Below are positions 41,545 to 50,649 of a stretch of 64,000 nucleotides of DNA, one piece after another (within the stretch, counting starts at the first letter, position 1; each line of letters opens with the position of its first letter). The translations under genes were made by a program, and so were the position numbers. The DNA comes from a virus: IMG/VR virus record IMGVR_UViG_3300042147_000020, positions 124,001-188,000 of that record; one strand, 5' to 3'. The notes under the pieces were generated by a model that had not been told where the DNA came from, did not search any database, and saw only the letters and a list, made by a program, of their open reading frames with translations.

Positions 41545-43977
41545 ATGGCTAACTTAGCATTAAGCGTTGCTCCTGGGTATTACCTCGAAGCACAAAACGC
41601 AAGCTGGGTGCTGGGGGCGAACGTTGACTTCGTTAGCTTCACGGAGGATGGTCCTACACCGACCGTCTCTAAGTACATCGCTTACGACACCTTGGTGCCG
41701 CCTAACCCGTTTATCGCGGTGACACAGGACGGTACCGGGAACGTTGTTTACGATGGCGGTTTCCCCAAGTTCTATAACAACGTAGCCCCAGCCCTAGGTA
41801 CTCCGTTCGCTTCACTTGGTGCCCAATGGAAGTACCTGTACAACGCACTAAACTTCTGTGCCAACCCTACGAAAGTGGCGGCAGGTAATAAGAAAGTTCT
41901 GGTTCTGGGTGACGTCATTTCCACTGGTTCGTATCCGGTTAAGGGTACGGGGACCAATGGCTTCTTCACTGCCATGACCAACATCTGTAGTATCGCTGGC
42001 TACACGCCAACGTTCAAAGATGTGAGTGACTACGCTGGCGGTACAGTATTGAACCCTACCTTGGCTGAGTTGAATGAATATTGCTGCGTGTTGTTCTTCT
42101 CGACGGCGTACAACAGCCTGAACACGGACTTGATTACAGAGTCTGCGATCACTGACTTTGCAACCTATCGTCAGCAGGGTAACGGCATTACGTTCATCAC
42201 CGACCACGGTAGTACGCCGTTCACTGACATTTCTCAGATTCGCCTACACCCACAAGGCACTGGCTTCTACGCCACGGCTAACCGGATCATGGCAAACTTT
42301 GGCGCATTCTTCAGCGGCGACTACAACCGGACTCCGGTGAACGTTGGGTTTATTCGTAGCACTTACGGAGACCACCCACTGTACGCTGGGATGTTAGATA
42401 CCGAGAACATTGCGGCTGGTGGTTCTGAATCAAAGATCATCCTCCCGAACTTCACCAAGTACACGCAAGCTAACATCCCGAACGTGTCGATCGCCAACAA
42501 CGGTGTGAACTCGATCAAAGCCATTGCAATGATGAATGATGGTACGGTTGAAACCTACAACTTTGTCTACGTGATTGCGACGGGTCAGTTGTTGAAAATC
42601 ACCGATGCGAACGGTGTGGAGATCAACTCTCTTCCGTCTGGATTCCGTGTCAGTCGAACGTTCAACGTGGAGGTGATCGGCGCTGGGTTGGGGTCGATTG
42701 TAGGTGACATCTTGCTCAATGGTCGTCGTGTAGCTGAACTGAGTTACAGTGAGGCTTTGGGTTCGGTCGAAGCTTGGTACGTTGGCGGAAGTCAATTTAT
42801 CCCGGTTAGAAACGGCGACCTCTACGAGATCCGCATTACCAGCCCATTCACCTTTAGTCGTCAGTTACCGGTGACTCGTAACCACCCTGGGGTCGCTATA
42901 ACCGCTAGGTTGGCAATGAAGATCAAGATAATGAAAGACAACGGGTTGTCGGGGTCTCACCCTAACGCCGTAATTCGAGATGCTTTGGCCCAGATGAACT
43001 TGGACTACTCGCACCTTCAGAATTACTTACACGGTGACTCGGCGTCTAACCTGAAAGTGTTGTACAAGTACTTTGCAGGTGAGTTGGACCTAGCTCCGAT
43101 GAGCGTCTACGCCTATCCTTCGGTTGCTCTGGCTGCGGATGCGATGTCACGATTGGTACCGCCCTCACAAGCCGCGATCTTCAACACATGGGACCGGTTT
43201 GTGAACAACGAGTACTTCCCCGGTGGGGTTGGTGCTACGGGTGAAGCCGCTGGATGGGTTTGGGATGCTGCGAAACAAGCCGCAGTGATGCCGTTGAACA
43301 CCGGCGGTTGGGTTGGCTTTGTGTCTCCCGATCTCGTCGACAACTACGTGTTGGATGTCGTGATCAAGTCGGATAACGCAGACGACGATAACAACGGTTT
43401 GATTCTGGCCTTTAACCGGGTAGCGAGTGTCAACAACCGCTTAATCATCAACGCACAACGCGGTGGTGGTTTGAACCCGACGTTCTCACACGGAGTATAC
43501 GTTAACACAACGCTCCCTGCGATCGCCCAGTCGGATTTCGCGGGACACCAAGCCCCTAACGCTGGGGATGGTTGGTCAGGTCGTTTCACTCGTATCCGCG
43601 TTACTCGAACGGGGGACAACTTCAAGGTCGAGTGCAGTCCTTGGAACTCAATGCTATTCGATCCGGCGGGAACGTTTACCTTCACTCTGAATGATCGACC
43701 AGATCTGGCTCAGTTTAAAGGAAGGAAAGCTTACGGTCTCATCAACCAGTCTCAGTCGCAGACGTACTTCACCACCCTCTCCTTTAAAGGGGGTCAGTTG
43801 TACGACATCGTAGTGGATGCGTCCTCGAACAAAGTTTACCGTTACTCAAACGGAGCGTGGTCATTACTTACTGGGCTCGATGTCCGGGATGTCTTCAGCG
43901 CCCCACGTACCTTGGTGAACTCGGAAACCGATGCGTCGTTCAAGGTAAACCTCGACGGCTCGATCACCCCACTTTGA
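41545..43977 (+). CDS. Large tail protein with a glutamine-amidotransferase-like fold and lectin-like region (810 aa)
   Basis: It starts at ATG 41545 after AAGGGGTG. After a ~100-residue N-terminal domain, residues about 115-230 (KKVLVLGDVIS...CCVLFFSTAY...GNGITFITDHG) read like the alternating strand/helix core of class-I amidotransferase-like proteins. The catalytic Cys-His-Glu triad is not evident, so it may be a structural carbohydrate-binding derivative. Residues about 550-740 are strand-rich and resemble concanavalin-type beta-sandwiches (WVGFVSPDLVDNYVLDVVIK). The C-terminus ends in a short strand-rich head. Flanked by the two NPH fibres, it is a good candidate for a receptor-binding or baseplate-fibre protein. 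Confidence 0.7.
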   Translation: MANLALSVAPGYYLEAQNASWVLGANVDFVSFTEDGPTPTVSKYIAYDTLVPPNPFIAVTQDGTGNVVYDGGFPKFYNNVAPALGTPFASLGAQWKYLYNALNFCANPTKVAAGNKKVLVLGDVISTGSYPVKGTGTNGFFTAMTNICSIAGYTPTFKDVSDYAGGTVLNPTLAELNEYCCVLFFSTAYNSLNTDLITESAITDFATYRQQGNGITFITDHGSTPFTDISQIRLHPQGTGFYATANRIMANFGAFFSGDYNRTPVNVGFIRSTYGDHPLYAGMLDTENIAAGGSESKIILPNFTKYTQANIPNVSIANNGVNSIKAIAMMNDGTVETYNFVYVIATGQLLKITDANGVEINSLPSGFRVSRTFNVEVIGAGLGSIVGDILLNGRRVAELSYSEALGSVEAWYVGGSQFIPVRNGDLYEIRITSPFTFSRQLPVTRNHPGVAITARLAMKIKIMKDNGLSGSHPNAVIRDALAQMNLDYSHLQNYLHGDSASNLKVLYKYFAGELDLAPMSVYAYPSVALAADAMSRLVPPSQAAIFNTWDRFVNNEYFPGGVGATGEAAGWVWDAAKQAAVMPLNTGGWVGFVSPDLVDNYVLDVVIKSDNADDDNNGLILAFNRVASVNNRLIINAQRGGGLNPTFSHGVYVNTTLPAIAQSDFAGHQAPNAGDGWSGRFTRIRVTRTGDNFKVECSPWNSMLFDPAGTFTFTLNDRPDLAQFKGRKAYGLINQSQSQTYFTTLSFKGGQLYDIVVDASSNKVYRYSNGAWSLLTGLDVRDVFSAPRTLVNSETDASFKVNLDGSITPL

Positions 43978-43999
43978 ATAATTAAGGAATAGGTTAGTC

Positions 44000-45625
44000 A
44001 TGGGCACAATCATTCTTAAGTACCCAGAAGACCCTACTGGTATCAATCCGAACAACTTGGTCATCAACGAACCTCATGACTTGGGACCTGCCCGTAACCG
44101 GGCATTCGTTCCCAACTACGGCTCCTACTTCACGGAGTCGATGATTGTCACTGAGGCGTCGACCGGTCGGGTGCTCACCAAGGGTGTTCACTACATCGCG
44201 GCACAACTGCAACAAGATGCCACTCTGGCGATGGACAAAGAGATTTGTGCTGTCGTCGTGGTAACTGATCCTGACGTTCTGGATAGCTTGCTGTTCACTT
44301 ACCAAGTTGTTGGTGGTGTGTTCAGTACTTCGGCTTCGGCCTTGGCGAAGATGATCGAGAACCTCGACATCGACGAGCGTGCAGTCGAGTGGGGTTCTGT
44401 TATTGGTATCCCTTCAGCTTTCCCTCCTGCTCCTCACTTACACGACATCGGTGACCTGTACGGTTTCGAATACCTCGTGGAAGCGTTGGATGCACTGCGT
44501 AACGCAATCCTGATTGGCGACGAAGCTGCTCATGATGAATTGCGTCAGTTCATCAACTACCAAGACGGGTTGCTCCAAGCCGCTCTGGATGACCTTCGTA
44601 GTGACTTCGAAACACACGAGAACAACAAGGCCAACCCACACGCGGTGACGAAACTCCAAGTGGGTTTGGGACAAGTCCAAGACTACGGGATTGCAACAAC
44701 CGCTGAAGCACAGGCCGGTACTGTTAACAATAAGTACATGACCCCACTGCTGACGTCTCAAGCAATCACGCAGTTGGCGTTGATCCCGCTGAACAACCAC
44801 ATCGCGGATAAAACGAACCCACACGCAACGACTAAAGCACAGGTCGGTTTGGCACTGGTAGAAAACTACCAACCTGCGACTCAAGCTGAAGCCGAAGCAG
44901 GGACTCGTAGCGATCGTTACCTCACACCGTTGACGACTAAGCAAGCCATTACCTTCCAGGCACTGGTTCCGCTGAACACGCACATCAACGATCAGACCAA
45001 CCCGCACAACACCACCAAGCTACAAGTCGGCCTCGGTAGTGTTCAGGACTACGCAATCGCGAACCAAGCCGAAGCGGAGATCGGTACCTCGAACCTGAAG
45101 TACATGACTCCCCTGCGGACTGCTAACGCCATTGCTACTCAAGCCCTTGTGCCTCTGACCACCCACATCAACAACGTCAACAACCCACACGCAACTACCA
45201 AGGCGCAAGTAGGTTTGGGTAGTGTTGATAACTACGCTACTGCCACCACGGCTGAAGCGCAAGTGGGCGCAGTGAATACGAAGTTCATGACTCCGTTGCT
45301 CACTGCTCAGGCCATCACACAACAAGCGGTTACACCGCTGAACAACCACATCAACAACCTGAGTAACCCGCACCAAGTCAGCAAGTCACAAGTTGGCTTG
45401 AGTCAGATCCCTAACGCAATCACAGCTTCACGGGCCTTCAACTCCGATGCTGCTCTGTTGACGGCCAAAGGGATGTACGACCACACAGTGTCGGCTGACC
45501 ACGATGCTCGCTACGCTCCAAAGAACACCGCTGGTGTTGACTGCTCGGTTCACTGGAACGGTTCGGGGGTGTACGTCTGGGGTGGCGGTACGTGGCGCCA
45601 GATTTGGCCTGCTCAGTGGTCGTAG
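44000..45625 (+). CDS. Second tail fibre protein with NPH repeats (541 aa)
   Basis: A paralogue of the fibre at 38814: the N-terminal domain shares YP.DPTG...N and GRVLTKGVHY-type segments, and four full plus one terminal NPH repeat start at residue 206. It lacks the long C-terminal domain and ends with a short head (SADHDARYAPKN...VHWNGSGVYVWGGG), a common tip in phage fibres. It starts at ATG 44000 with AAGGAATAGG upstream and ends directly before the radical-SAM cassette. Confidence 0.85.
   Translation: MGTIILKYPEDPTGINPNNLVINEPHDLGPARNRAFVPNYGSYFTESMIVTEASTGRVLTKGVHYIAAQLQQDATLAMDKEICAVVVVTDPDVLDSLLFTYQVVGGVFSTSASALAKMIENLDIDERAVEWGSVIGIPSAFPPAPHLHDIGDLYGFEYLVEALDALRNAILIGDEAAHDELRQFINYQDGLLQAALDDLRSDFETHENNKANPHAVTKLQVGLGQVQDYGIATTAEAQAGTVNNKYMTPLLTSQAITQLALIPLNNHIADKTNPHATTKAQVGLALVENYQPATQAEAEAGTRSDRYLTPLTTKQAITFQALVPLNTHINDQTNPHNTTKLQVGLGSVQDYAIANQAEAEIGTSNLKYMTPLRTANAIATQALVPLTTHINNVNNPHATTKAQVGLGSVDNYATATTAEAQVGAVNTKFMTPLLTAQAITQQAVTPLNNHINNLSNPHQVSKSQVGLSQIPNAITASRAFNSDAALLTAKGMYDHTVSADHDARYAPKNTAGVDCSVHWNGSGVYVWGGGTWRQIWPAQWS
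44615..45420 (+). repeat. Tandem NPH tail-fibre repeats (4 full + 1 partial)
   Basis: The same ~66-codon unit as in the 38814 fibre: H....NPH..TK.QVGL, then AEAEAG and Y(M/L)TPL. The last copy is truncated after QVGLSQIP. Confidence 0.85.
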
Positions 45626-45639
45626 TAAAAAAATAAACA

Positions 45640-45675
45640 CTCAAGGAATCCTATAAGAATTTACTTAGCCTTGAG
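45640..45675 (+). promoter_or_regulatory. Hairpin whose right arm overlaps the ribosome site of the cassette's first gene
   Basis: CTCAAGG (45640-45646) pairs with CCTTGAG (45669-45675). The right arm overlaps the GAGGG Shine-Dalgarno (45673-45677) of ATG 45686. It could act as a weak terminator after the fibre gene or limit translation of the first cassette gene. Confidence 0.35.
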
Positions 45676-45685
45676 GGATTGTGAA

Positions 45686-46195
45686 ATGTTGCGCAAGTTA
45701 GATGATTTCAAGTTTGACGGAATCACGGAGTCTACTCTACGGGTGGATGACGTTCTCGCAAGTCACTTTCCTTACGAACAGGGTTTGGTGAAGTACGTAG
45801 TAGGTGGGCGTTCGATGGACGCCCACAGTCCTTGGGACGCAGTTCAACATGAGGACTGCGTGTTTAAGGTTGAGGGTTACGATAAACTCAACCTTAAACT
45901 TTTTGACGAGTGTCGCTATCTAGCGGATCACTTCAAACATATCGGACCGGTGACCTGTCATCTGTTCAAGTCTCCTCTCGGAGCAACCAGTTTCCCAGCA
46001 CACACTGATCCTGATGACGTAGTGTTACTTATGGTTAGTGGTGCTAAGCAGTTTGAAACCGACGACGGTGTGATCACTCTCAATGAGGGTGAGATCCTGT
46101 TTATTCCCGCTGGTTCTAAACACCGAGCAATCAACACAGAGAGTTCTCTGATGTTGAGCTTTGGGTTAGAGCGTTTTCTAGTTGAGAAACTGTAG
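45686..46195 (+). CDS. JmjC/cupin-like Fe(II)-dependent oxygenase (169 aa)
   Basis: ATG 45686 with GAGGG eight bases upstream; TTG 45671 is in-frame but lacks a site. The C-terminal half has the double-stranded beta-helix pattern FPAHTDPDDVVLLMVSGAKQF, then EGEILFIPAGSKHRA. This is an H-x-D pair followed by a distal His, the iron ligands of JmjC-type 2OG oxygenases such as ribosomal oxygenases, and it conserves the G-K after them. It is the first gene of the cassette, and its TAG is followed directly by the ATG of a radical-SAM gene. It may hydroxylate a residue of the cassette substrate, but substrate identity is unknown. Confidence 0.65.
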   Translation: MLRKLDDFKFDGITESTLRVDDVLASHFPYEQGLVKYVVGGRSMDAHSPWDAVQHEDCVFKVEGYDKLNLKLFDECRYLADHFKHIGPVTCHLFKSPLGATSFPAHTDPDDVVLLMVSGAKQFETDDGVITLNEGEILFIPAGSKHRAINTESSLMLSFGLERFLVEKL

Positions 46196-47233
46196 ATGAC
46201 GTTTAAGACAATCTTTGTGAAGACCACGGGAACGTGTAATCTGAACTGCGATCATTGCTTCACCAACGGTAAGTCCGGTGACAAGACTCACTTTGATCCT
46301 GTGCAAACGGGTCAGTGGGTTAAAGAATTCATTGCTAAGTACTCACCCGACACACACCACCACTTGGAGCTACACGGCGGTGAACCATTCTTGGTCCCGG
46401 TGCGGGTGTTGACTCAGTTTGCTGCACAGTTTCGTGACTACGACAACGTGTCGATGTGTGCGAACTCTAACCTGACCTTTAAGTTGACTCCAGAGATCCT
46501 CTCATTCATTGACGAGTACTTGGGTCAACAAGTGGGCACCAGTTGGGATTACTGGATTCGCTGGAGTAATCAGAAGCAGTTTGACCTGTGGAAGAGCAAC
46601 TTAGCGGTCTTGAAAGCTCGGGGTGTCAGGATCTGTTTGAAAGTGTCTGTCAGCAGGCCGCTGGTGGCTTCTACAGCCGATTGGTTCCTCGACCAGATGG
46701 ATGCACTGGGTGTCGATGAAGTAGCCTTAGAACGCATTACAGTCGGTGGGAATTCTGTGGTCAACATGGACGTCTTTCCCGACAATGAGGAGCAGGACAA
46801 TTGGTACCTAGCCCTCTACAAGCGTTATAAGGAACGTAATCCTTCTTATGACATTAAAACCCTAGACCTGATTGAGCAGAAGCTTAAGTTAGGTATGGTG
46901 AAAGTCGACACCAATTGTCGTAATTGCGAACAAAACGTGGTGACGATCAATTCAAACGGTACCTTGGGAGGCTGCCCTAACGTAGCCACCGAACACCGAC
47001 ATGCTACCATACAAGAACCTGTGAAGGTCTTTCTGGAGTCTGACGGGCGTGTTAATGAAATAGTCAAAGAACTTGATTTCTCTGAGTCTTGTGTGCGTTG
47101 TGACGTATTCGATCTATGTGGTGGCGACTGTCACCGACTACCTTGGCAAGAAGGTCGATGTGGCGGTTTAAAGAATACCCTCCGACACCTGTCAGGCAGA
47201 TCCACACAATCCAATTTAATTCTGAAGGTGTAG
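46196..47233 (+). CDS. Radical SAM/SPASM protein 1
   Basis: 345 residues. The cluster motif CNLNCDHC (Cys14, Cys18, Cys21) binds the [4Fe-4S]-SAM cluster. HGGEPFL near residue 62 is the SAM-binding GGE motif. A full C-terminal SPASM set is present: CRNC, then NGTLGGCP, CVRCDVFDLCGGDC, and a last Cys in GRCGG, for two auxiliary clusters. SPASM proteins typically modify ribosomally made peptides (thioether, C-C or epimerisation chemistry) or proteins (anSME). It lies immediately upstream of the CH-repeat protein and is the strongest candidate for acting on it. Confidence 0.88.
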   Translation: MTFKTIFVKTTGTCNLNCDHCFTNGKSGDKTHFDPVQTGQWVKEFIAKYSPDTHHHLELHGGEPFLVPVRVLTQFAAQFRDYDNVSMCANSNLTFKLTPEILSFIDEYLGQQVGTSWDYWIRWSNQKQFDLWKSNLAVLKARGVRICLKVSVSRPLVASTADWFLDQMDALGVDEVALERITVGGNSVVNMDVFPDNEEQDNWYLALYKRYKERNPSYDIKTLDLIEQKLKLGMVKVDTNCRNCEQNVVTINSNGTLGGCPNVATEHRHATIQEPVKVFLESDGRVNEIVKELDFSESCVRCDVFDLCGGDCHRLPWQEGRCGGLKNTLRHLSGRSTQSNLILKV

Positions 47234-47237
47234 CGTT

Positions 47238-47789
47238 ATGGCTAACTTAGCAAAAGCCGATGTTGCGTATTATGCGAATGTCCTCATTCGCAACAATGCC
47301 AACGCAGGCATCTCTTGGGGTACTAACAACTATCCAGCAGGGGCTCTACCGGAATGGTTCGGTGGCACAACTGCTGGGCGTGGGGAGATCTTCGGGGCTG
47401 GTGATTTGGCAAACCCACCCACTGGTCGTCAGGTCAGTTCTGCGCTCAACAATTTTGCAGCGATGTTTGCTGCTATCCGTGCACTGCGTATCGTTATCTA
47501 CTATCGCAAGACGGGCTCTAAGAACACCACGGCGGGTGACTACACGTATGTCGCTTATGACGGCACCGCGATTGCACACACGGCTTGGGCGGTAGGTGGC
47601 GTGGGTAACGACGTACCGCCGGTACTTACCAGAGGGGTTCCAGCTCGAGCTGGGGACGTCTGGTCCTACTGTGATCGCCTCTGGCAGCGCTACAACCAAC
47701 TGTGTCGCGCGACAGCCATGACGGCGTACAACACCATTTGCCACACCAGTTGCCATGGCGCTTGCCACGGTAGTCGCGGTCGTCGTTAA
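47238..47789 (+). CDS. Candidate modified substrate/precursor with C-terminal Cys-His repeats (183 aa)
   Basis: ATG 47238 is preceded by AAGGTG, which overlaps the stop of radical-SAM 1. The first ~160 residues look like a folded protein (YYANVLIRNNANAG, an Ala-rich helix, IVIYYRKTGS). Only the last ~16 residues stand out: three consecutive Cys-His-x-x units, then SRGRR. Two other Cys lie just before (SYCDRL, NQLCRA). The split into a folded leader or virion domain plus a short Cys/His tail resembles a RiPP leader-core arrangement, with the tail as the likely modified core. Its location beside the fibres suggests it could also be a small virion protein whose tail is matured. No named family was recognised. 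Confidence 0.7.
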   Translation: MANLAKADVAYYANVLIRNNANAGISWGTNNYPAGALPEWFGGTTAGRGEIFGAGDLANPPTGRQVSSALNNFAAMFAAIRALRIVIYYRKTGSKNTTAGDYTYVAYDGTAIAHTAWAVGGVGNDVPPVLTRGVPARAGDVWSYCDRLWQRYNQLCRATAMTAYNTICHTSCHGACHGSRGRR

Positions 47790-47809
47790 TTAACCAAGGC
47801 GTGTTACCC

Positions 47810-48538
47810 ATGGAAAAGATTGTCACTACAGCCCCGATCCCAATTGCTGTGTTGAAGCGCAAGTTCACCGAAGACATCCACTTCGCCATCGACTACGCCA
47901 ACAGTAAGTTCAAGGGTAAGACCCTGATCACTTACCTCAGTAACCTCAACATCAAGTGCAACCTCATGTTGCAAGACGTTGAAGAAGCATTGGCGTTGAC
48001 TGCCGAATACCTCTACATTCCAGCCGTGGCTTCAATCCCCGATCTGGAAGACGTGGTGATCAACTTGCTGTTGGCCTATCAAGGTAAACAGAACTGGTTG
48101 AATTTTGACATCGACCCATTCGTTGCCGAGCACCGTGAAATCATCGAACTGTGGATCAAGCGTATCAACTCGCTTCCGCTGTTCGCCTTACACTGCTCCG
48201 GTCTGTACAAAGAACACGTCGACACCTTCCCTAAAGACGACGACAAGTCGATTGCAGGGATCAACTTCGTCCAACTGATCAAGCACCCATTGTTCCCACT
48301 GTTGGTTGCCAACATTGACGAGTGCGACTTCAGTTACAACGAAATGTGGTTCAACGAGTATGTATTTGCTGGTTCGAACCTGTTCTCGTTCTTCGCCGTT
48401 AAAGAGAACCCATTGTACCTTGGGTTGATCTCACAACTGGCACCTGATCCTGAAGACAGGGAGATTGATCAAATCTTGGCAGACACAATTGCCGAGTACA
48501 ACGCTGTCATGGGAGAATCCAATGTTCCACTTATTTAA
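47810..48538 (+). CDS. Cassette protein A, unknown (242 aa)
   Basis: ATG 47810 is preceded by AAGG; an upstream GTG at 47801 lacks a good site. The protein is soluble and mixed alpha/beta with LDF-like acidic helices. Four Cys are dispersed and do not form a metal motif. It overlaps the next gene by 17 bases and sits between the CH-repeat protein and radical-SAM 2. It may be a recognition or scaffold protein (RRE-like) or a partner subunit; no sequence motif confirms it. Confidence 0.72.
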   Translation: MEKIVTTAPIPIAVLKRKFTEDIHFAIDYANSKFKGKTLITYLSNLNIKCNLMLQDVEEALALTAEYLYIPAVASIPDLEDVVINLLLAYQGKQNWLNFDIDPFVAEHREIIELWIKRINSLPLFALHCSGLYKEHVDTFPKDDDKSIAGINFVQLIKHPLFPLLVANIDECDFSYNEMWFNEYVFAGSNLFSFFAVKENPLYLGLISQLAPDPEDREIDQILADTIAEYNAVMGESNVPLI

Positions 48539-49586
48539 CGACGTCTACGTTCAGTCTGAGATCTTCATGGCGTCGGACTTGGACCGCATCAACATCTCCC
48601 CGACGACTGGTTTTGAGTACCACAAGACTTTCGCTGATGACCCCGAGTTGACCCAACTGGGTTTCGCCAAGAGTCTTGATGACTTCACTGGGGAGAAGTT
48701 CCTAGAGCTGTTGCGTCTGGCAGCTAACAACCCCACCAAGGTCTTTGTGTTTGTCGATTCGGCAACCTACTCACGACTTTACGCGATTCAACTCAAGGCC
48801 CTGTTCCCGAATATCTCGTACGAACACTTCAAGTTCTTCTTCGTTTGTAAGAAGGCAGTGATCGACGGTCGGGCTGCTACGTCCTACGCACCAAGCATTG
48901 ATCCTCGTGCCGGGGCTAAAATCAACAACGCAGTCGTGGACGAGCTATACCACAAAGACGACTCCGAATTGATCGAAGCGATGGCTGACGTACTGAACGA
49001 CGAAGGGGTTAACCTCTCCCTCGAATGGAACGTCCTGAAGTTGTTGACCGACGGTGAGATCGGCACTATCCCTGATAAGGTCAAGAACCTCGTCAAGCGG
49101 GTAGCGCTGTCAGTAGTCCACGAGACTCTGGGTTCGGTAGGGTTCTCGGTCACTGATCCTCGTAACTGGGAGTTCTTGGGTTGTGACGCTGACACCCTGT
49201 TGGAATACGACAGTATCTTCCAGGGCTGCACCAACCTCGGTTACATGAACAACCCTGCGTTCTTGGGCAAGTCGACCTTGGGCTTGAAGATGCCGGACCA
49301 GTGGATGATCGAGTTGATCAAACAAGTCCGTGAGTTCCTCGTGTTGAGCGGTGAAGTCAAGTCGCATCTGTTCATGGGCGTGATCCTTGAACTGTACGAG
49401 GGTGGCTTCAAGTACGAAACTGCTGAGGACTGCATCGCTGCGGTAACGAGCGTGTTTGCTAACGCTGAACGGACCGTCAGTCTGCCACACAGCGACCTCG
49501 GTAAGTACGACGAGAACTTGATCCGCTTCTTGCTACGTAGCGATCGCAAAGAAATCACTGCACTCCGGGAAGGTTCGCAATGGTAG
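48522..49586 (+). CDS. Cassette protein B, unknown (354 aa)
   Basis: ATG 48522 with GGGAGAATCCA upstream; the 48465 start would lie deep inside the previous gene. The protein is helical with no metal ligands. The stop overlaps the ATG of radical-SAM 2 by seven bases, giving strong translational coupling. It has no similarity recognisable by eye, including to protein A. Tight integration in the operon suggests a role in substrate binding or assembly. Confidence 0.72.
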   Translation: MFHLFNDVYVQSEIFMASDLDRINISPTTGFEYHKTFADDPELTQLGFAKSLDDFTGEKFLELLRLAANNPTKVFVFVDSATYSRLYAIQLKALFPNISYEHFKFFFVCKKAVIDGRAATSYAPSIDPRAGAKINNAVVDELYHKDDSELIEAMADVLNDEGVNLSLEWNVLKLLTDGEIGTIPDKVKNLVKRVALSVVHETLGSVGFSVTDPRNWEFLGCDADTLLEYDSIFQGCTNLGYMNNPAFLGKSTLGLKMPDQWMIELIKQVREFLVLSGEVKSHLFMGVILELYEGGFKYETAEDCIAAVTSVFANAERTVSLPHSDLGKYDENLIRFLLRSDRKEITALREGSQW

Positions 49587-50593
49587 GATTAATACCGCTA
49601 GTGGATGTCCTCCAAGACAAAAAGGGGGCAACTAAAGAAGCTCACCTGATTCTGTTCGAGAAGTGCAACCTGCGGTGTTCGTTCTGCCACCAGGATCACG
49701 ACTCCGAAGTAGGGATGGAAGCCGAAGCCATCATGCAGAAGGCTCTCACCCTCATTGAGACTGGAGACCCAGAAGCTCCAATCGTGATCAACCTCACAGG
49801 CGGGGAGCTGTTCTCGGACAACATCCCCGATTGGATGTTCGGTTACTACCTGTCGGCTGGACAACTGCTACTGCGTCACTTCAAGCGGGCTAAGTTGGTC
49901 TGGGGTACAAACCTGATCTACAGTGACCTCTTCCGAGTAATGCGGTTGATCAGCATGCTGCGGGCCGAGGCTAGTAAAGATCAGAACGTATGTTTGGCAA
50001 CGTCCCACGACCCAGCGGGACGCTTCACTGTAGGTAATCGGGAACTGTTTCTACGGAACCTGATGGTCGTCAAGCCTTACGTTGAAACTGTGAACGTGGT
50101 GATCACTCGACAGAACATCCAGTTGTTCCTCAGTGGTAATGAGGGTAAAGAGTTTGACTGGTTGTGTCGTAACTTCGATGTGTATTTCGATCACTACATT
50201 CCCTCCGAGCGTTACCAAGAGCACCAACCGACTGAGTCAGCTATCAGTCAGCTCTACTTAGCCCTCGACAAGAAGTACCCAAACTCCTACCCCATCAAAG
50301 CGTGGAAGGAGAACCGTTTCAATGACACCACCTGTCGCTCTACGAAGATCATCAACAAAGATGGCGTAGTGACAACGTGTTGGTCCGAAGCGGGTAAGGA
50401 CTCTGTCTTGGACGAAGGGGCTGGCTTGAAAGCCAAGAACGAAGCCGAAGAGCGTTTCCTTGAGCACTACGGTTGTATGTCGTGTGAGTACTTCCAACGA
50501 TGTGGCTTACGGTGCTTCTTGCACCACAGCTTCATTGAAGGTACGACTACCGAATGTGAAATCAAAAAGATGTTCGATCAGATACTGGTCTGA
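49580..50593 (+). CDS. Radical SAM/SPASM protein 2
   Basis: 337 residues. CNLRCSFC (Cys29, Cys33, Cys36) is the SAM cluster motif and LTGGELF near residue 76 is the GGE motif. The C-terminus has SPASM-type cysteines: CRSTKIINKDGVVTTC, CMSCEYFQRCGLRC, then a last Cys in TTTEC. An RKNLT-like pre-cluster strand (ILFEKCNL) is typical. It ends before a terminator-like hairpin, so it may close one transcription unit. The role, presumably peptide or protein modification, is inferred from SPASM architecture. Confidence 0.86.
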   Translation: MVGLIPLVDVLQDKKGATKEAHLILFEKCNLRCSFCHQDHDSEVGMEAEAIMQKALTLIETGDPEAPIVINLTGGELFSDNIPDWMFGYYLSAGQLLLRHFKRAKLVWGTNLIYSDLFRVMRLISMLRAEASKDQNVCLATSHDPAGRFTVGNRELFLRNLMVVKPYVETVNVVITRQNIQLFLSGNEGKEFDWLCRNFDVYFDHYIPSERYQEHQPTESAISQLYLALDKKYPNSYPIKAWKENRFNDTTCRSTKIINKDGVVTTCWSEAGKDSVLDEGAGLKAKNEAEERFLEHYGCMSCEYFQRCGLRCFLHHSFIEGTTTECEIKKMFDQILV

Positions 50594-50598
50594 AGTGT

Positions 50599-50620
50599 CG
50601 GGGTGGGTAACACCACCCCG
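50599..50620 (+). terminator. Terminator-like hairpin inside the cassette
   Basis: An 8-bp stem CGGGGTGG/CCACCCCG with a six-base loop is followed by GTTTTAT. It lies between radical-SAM 2 and 3 and could divide the cassette into two units, or set relative expression. Confidence 0.6.
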
Positions 50621-50649
50621 GTTTTATGTTCGTCATTAAGGAGTCCTCT

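Noticed and set aside
50626-50649. ATG 50626 as start of radical-SAM 3
   Set aside because: It abuts the terminator stem and has no ribosome site. GTG 50650 has AAGGAG at ideal spacing and starts directly before the first conserved strand.
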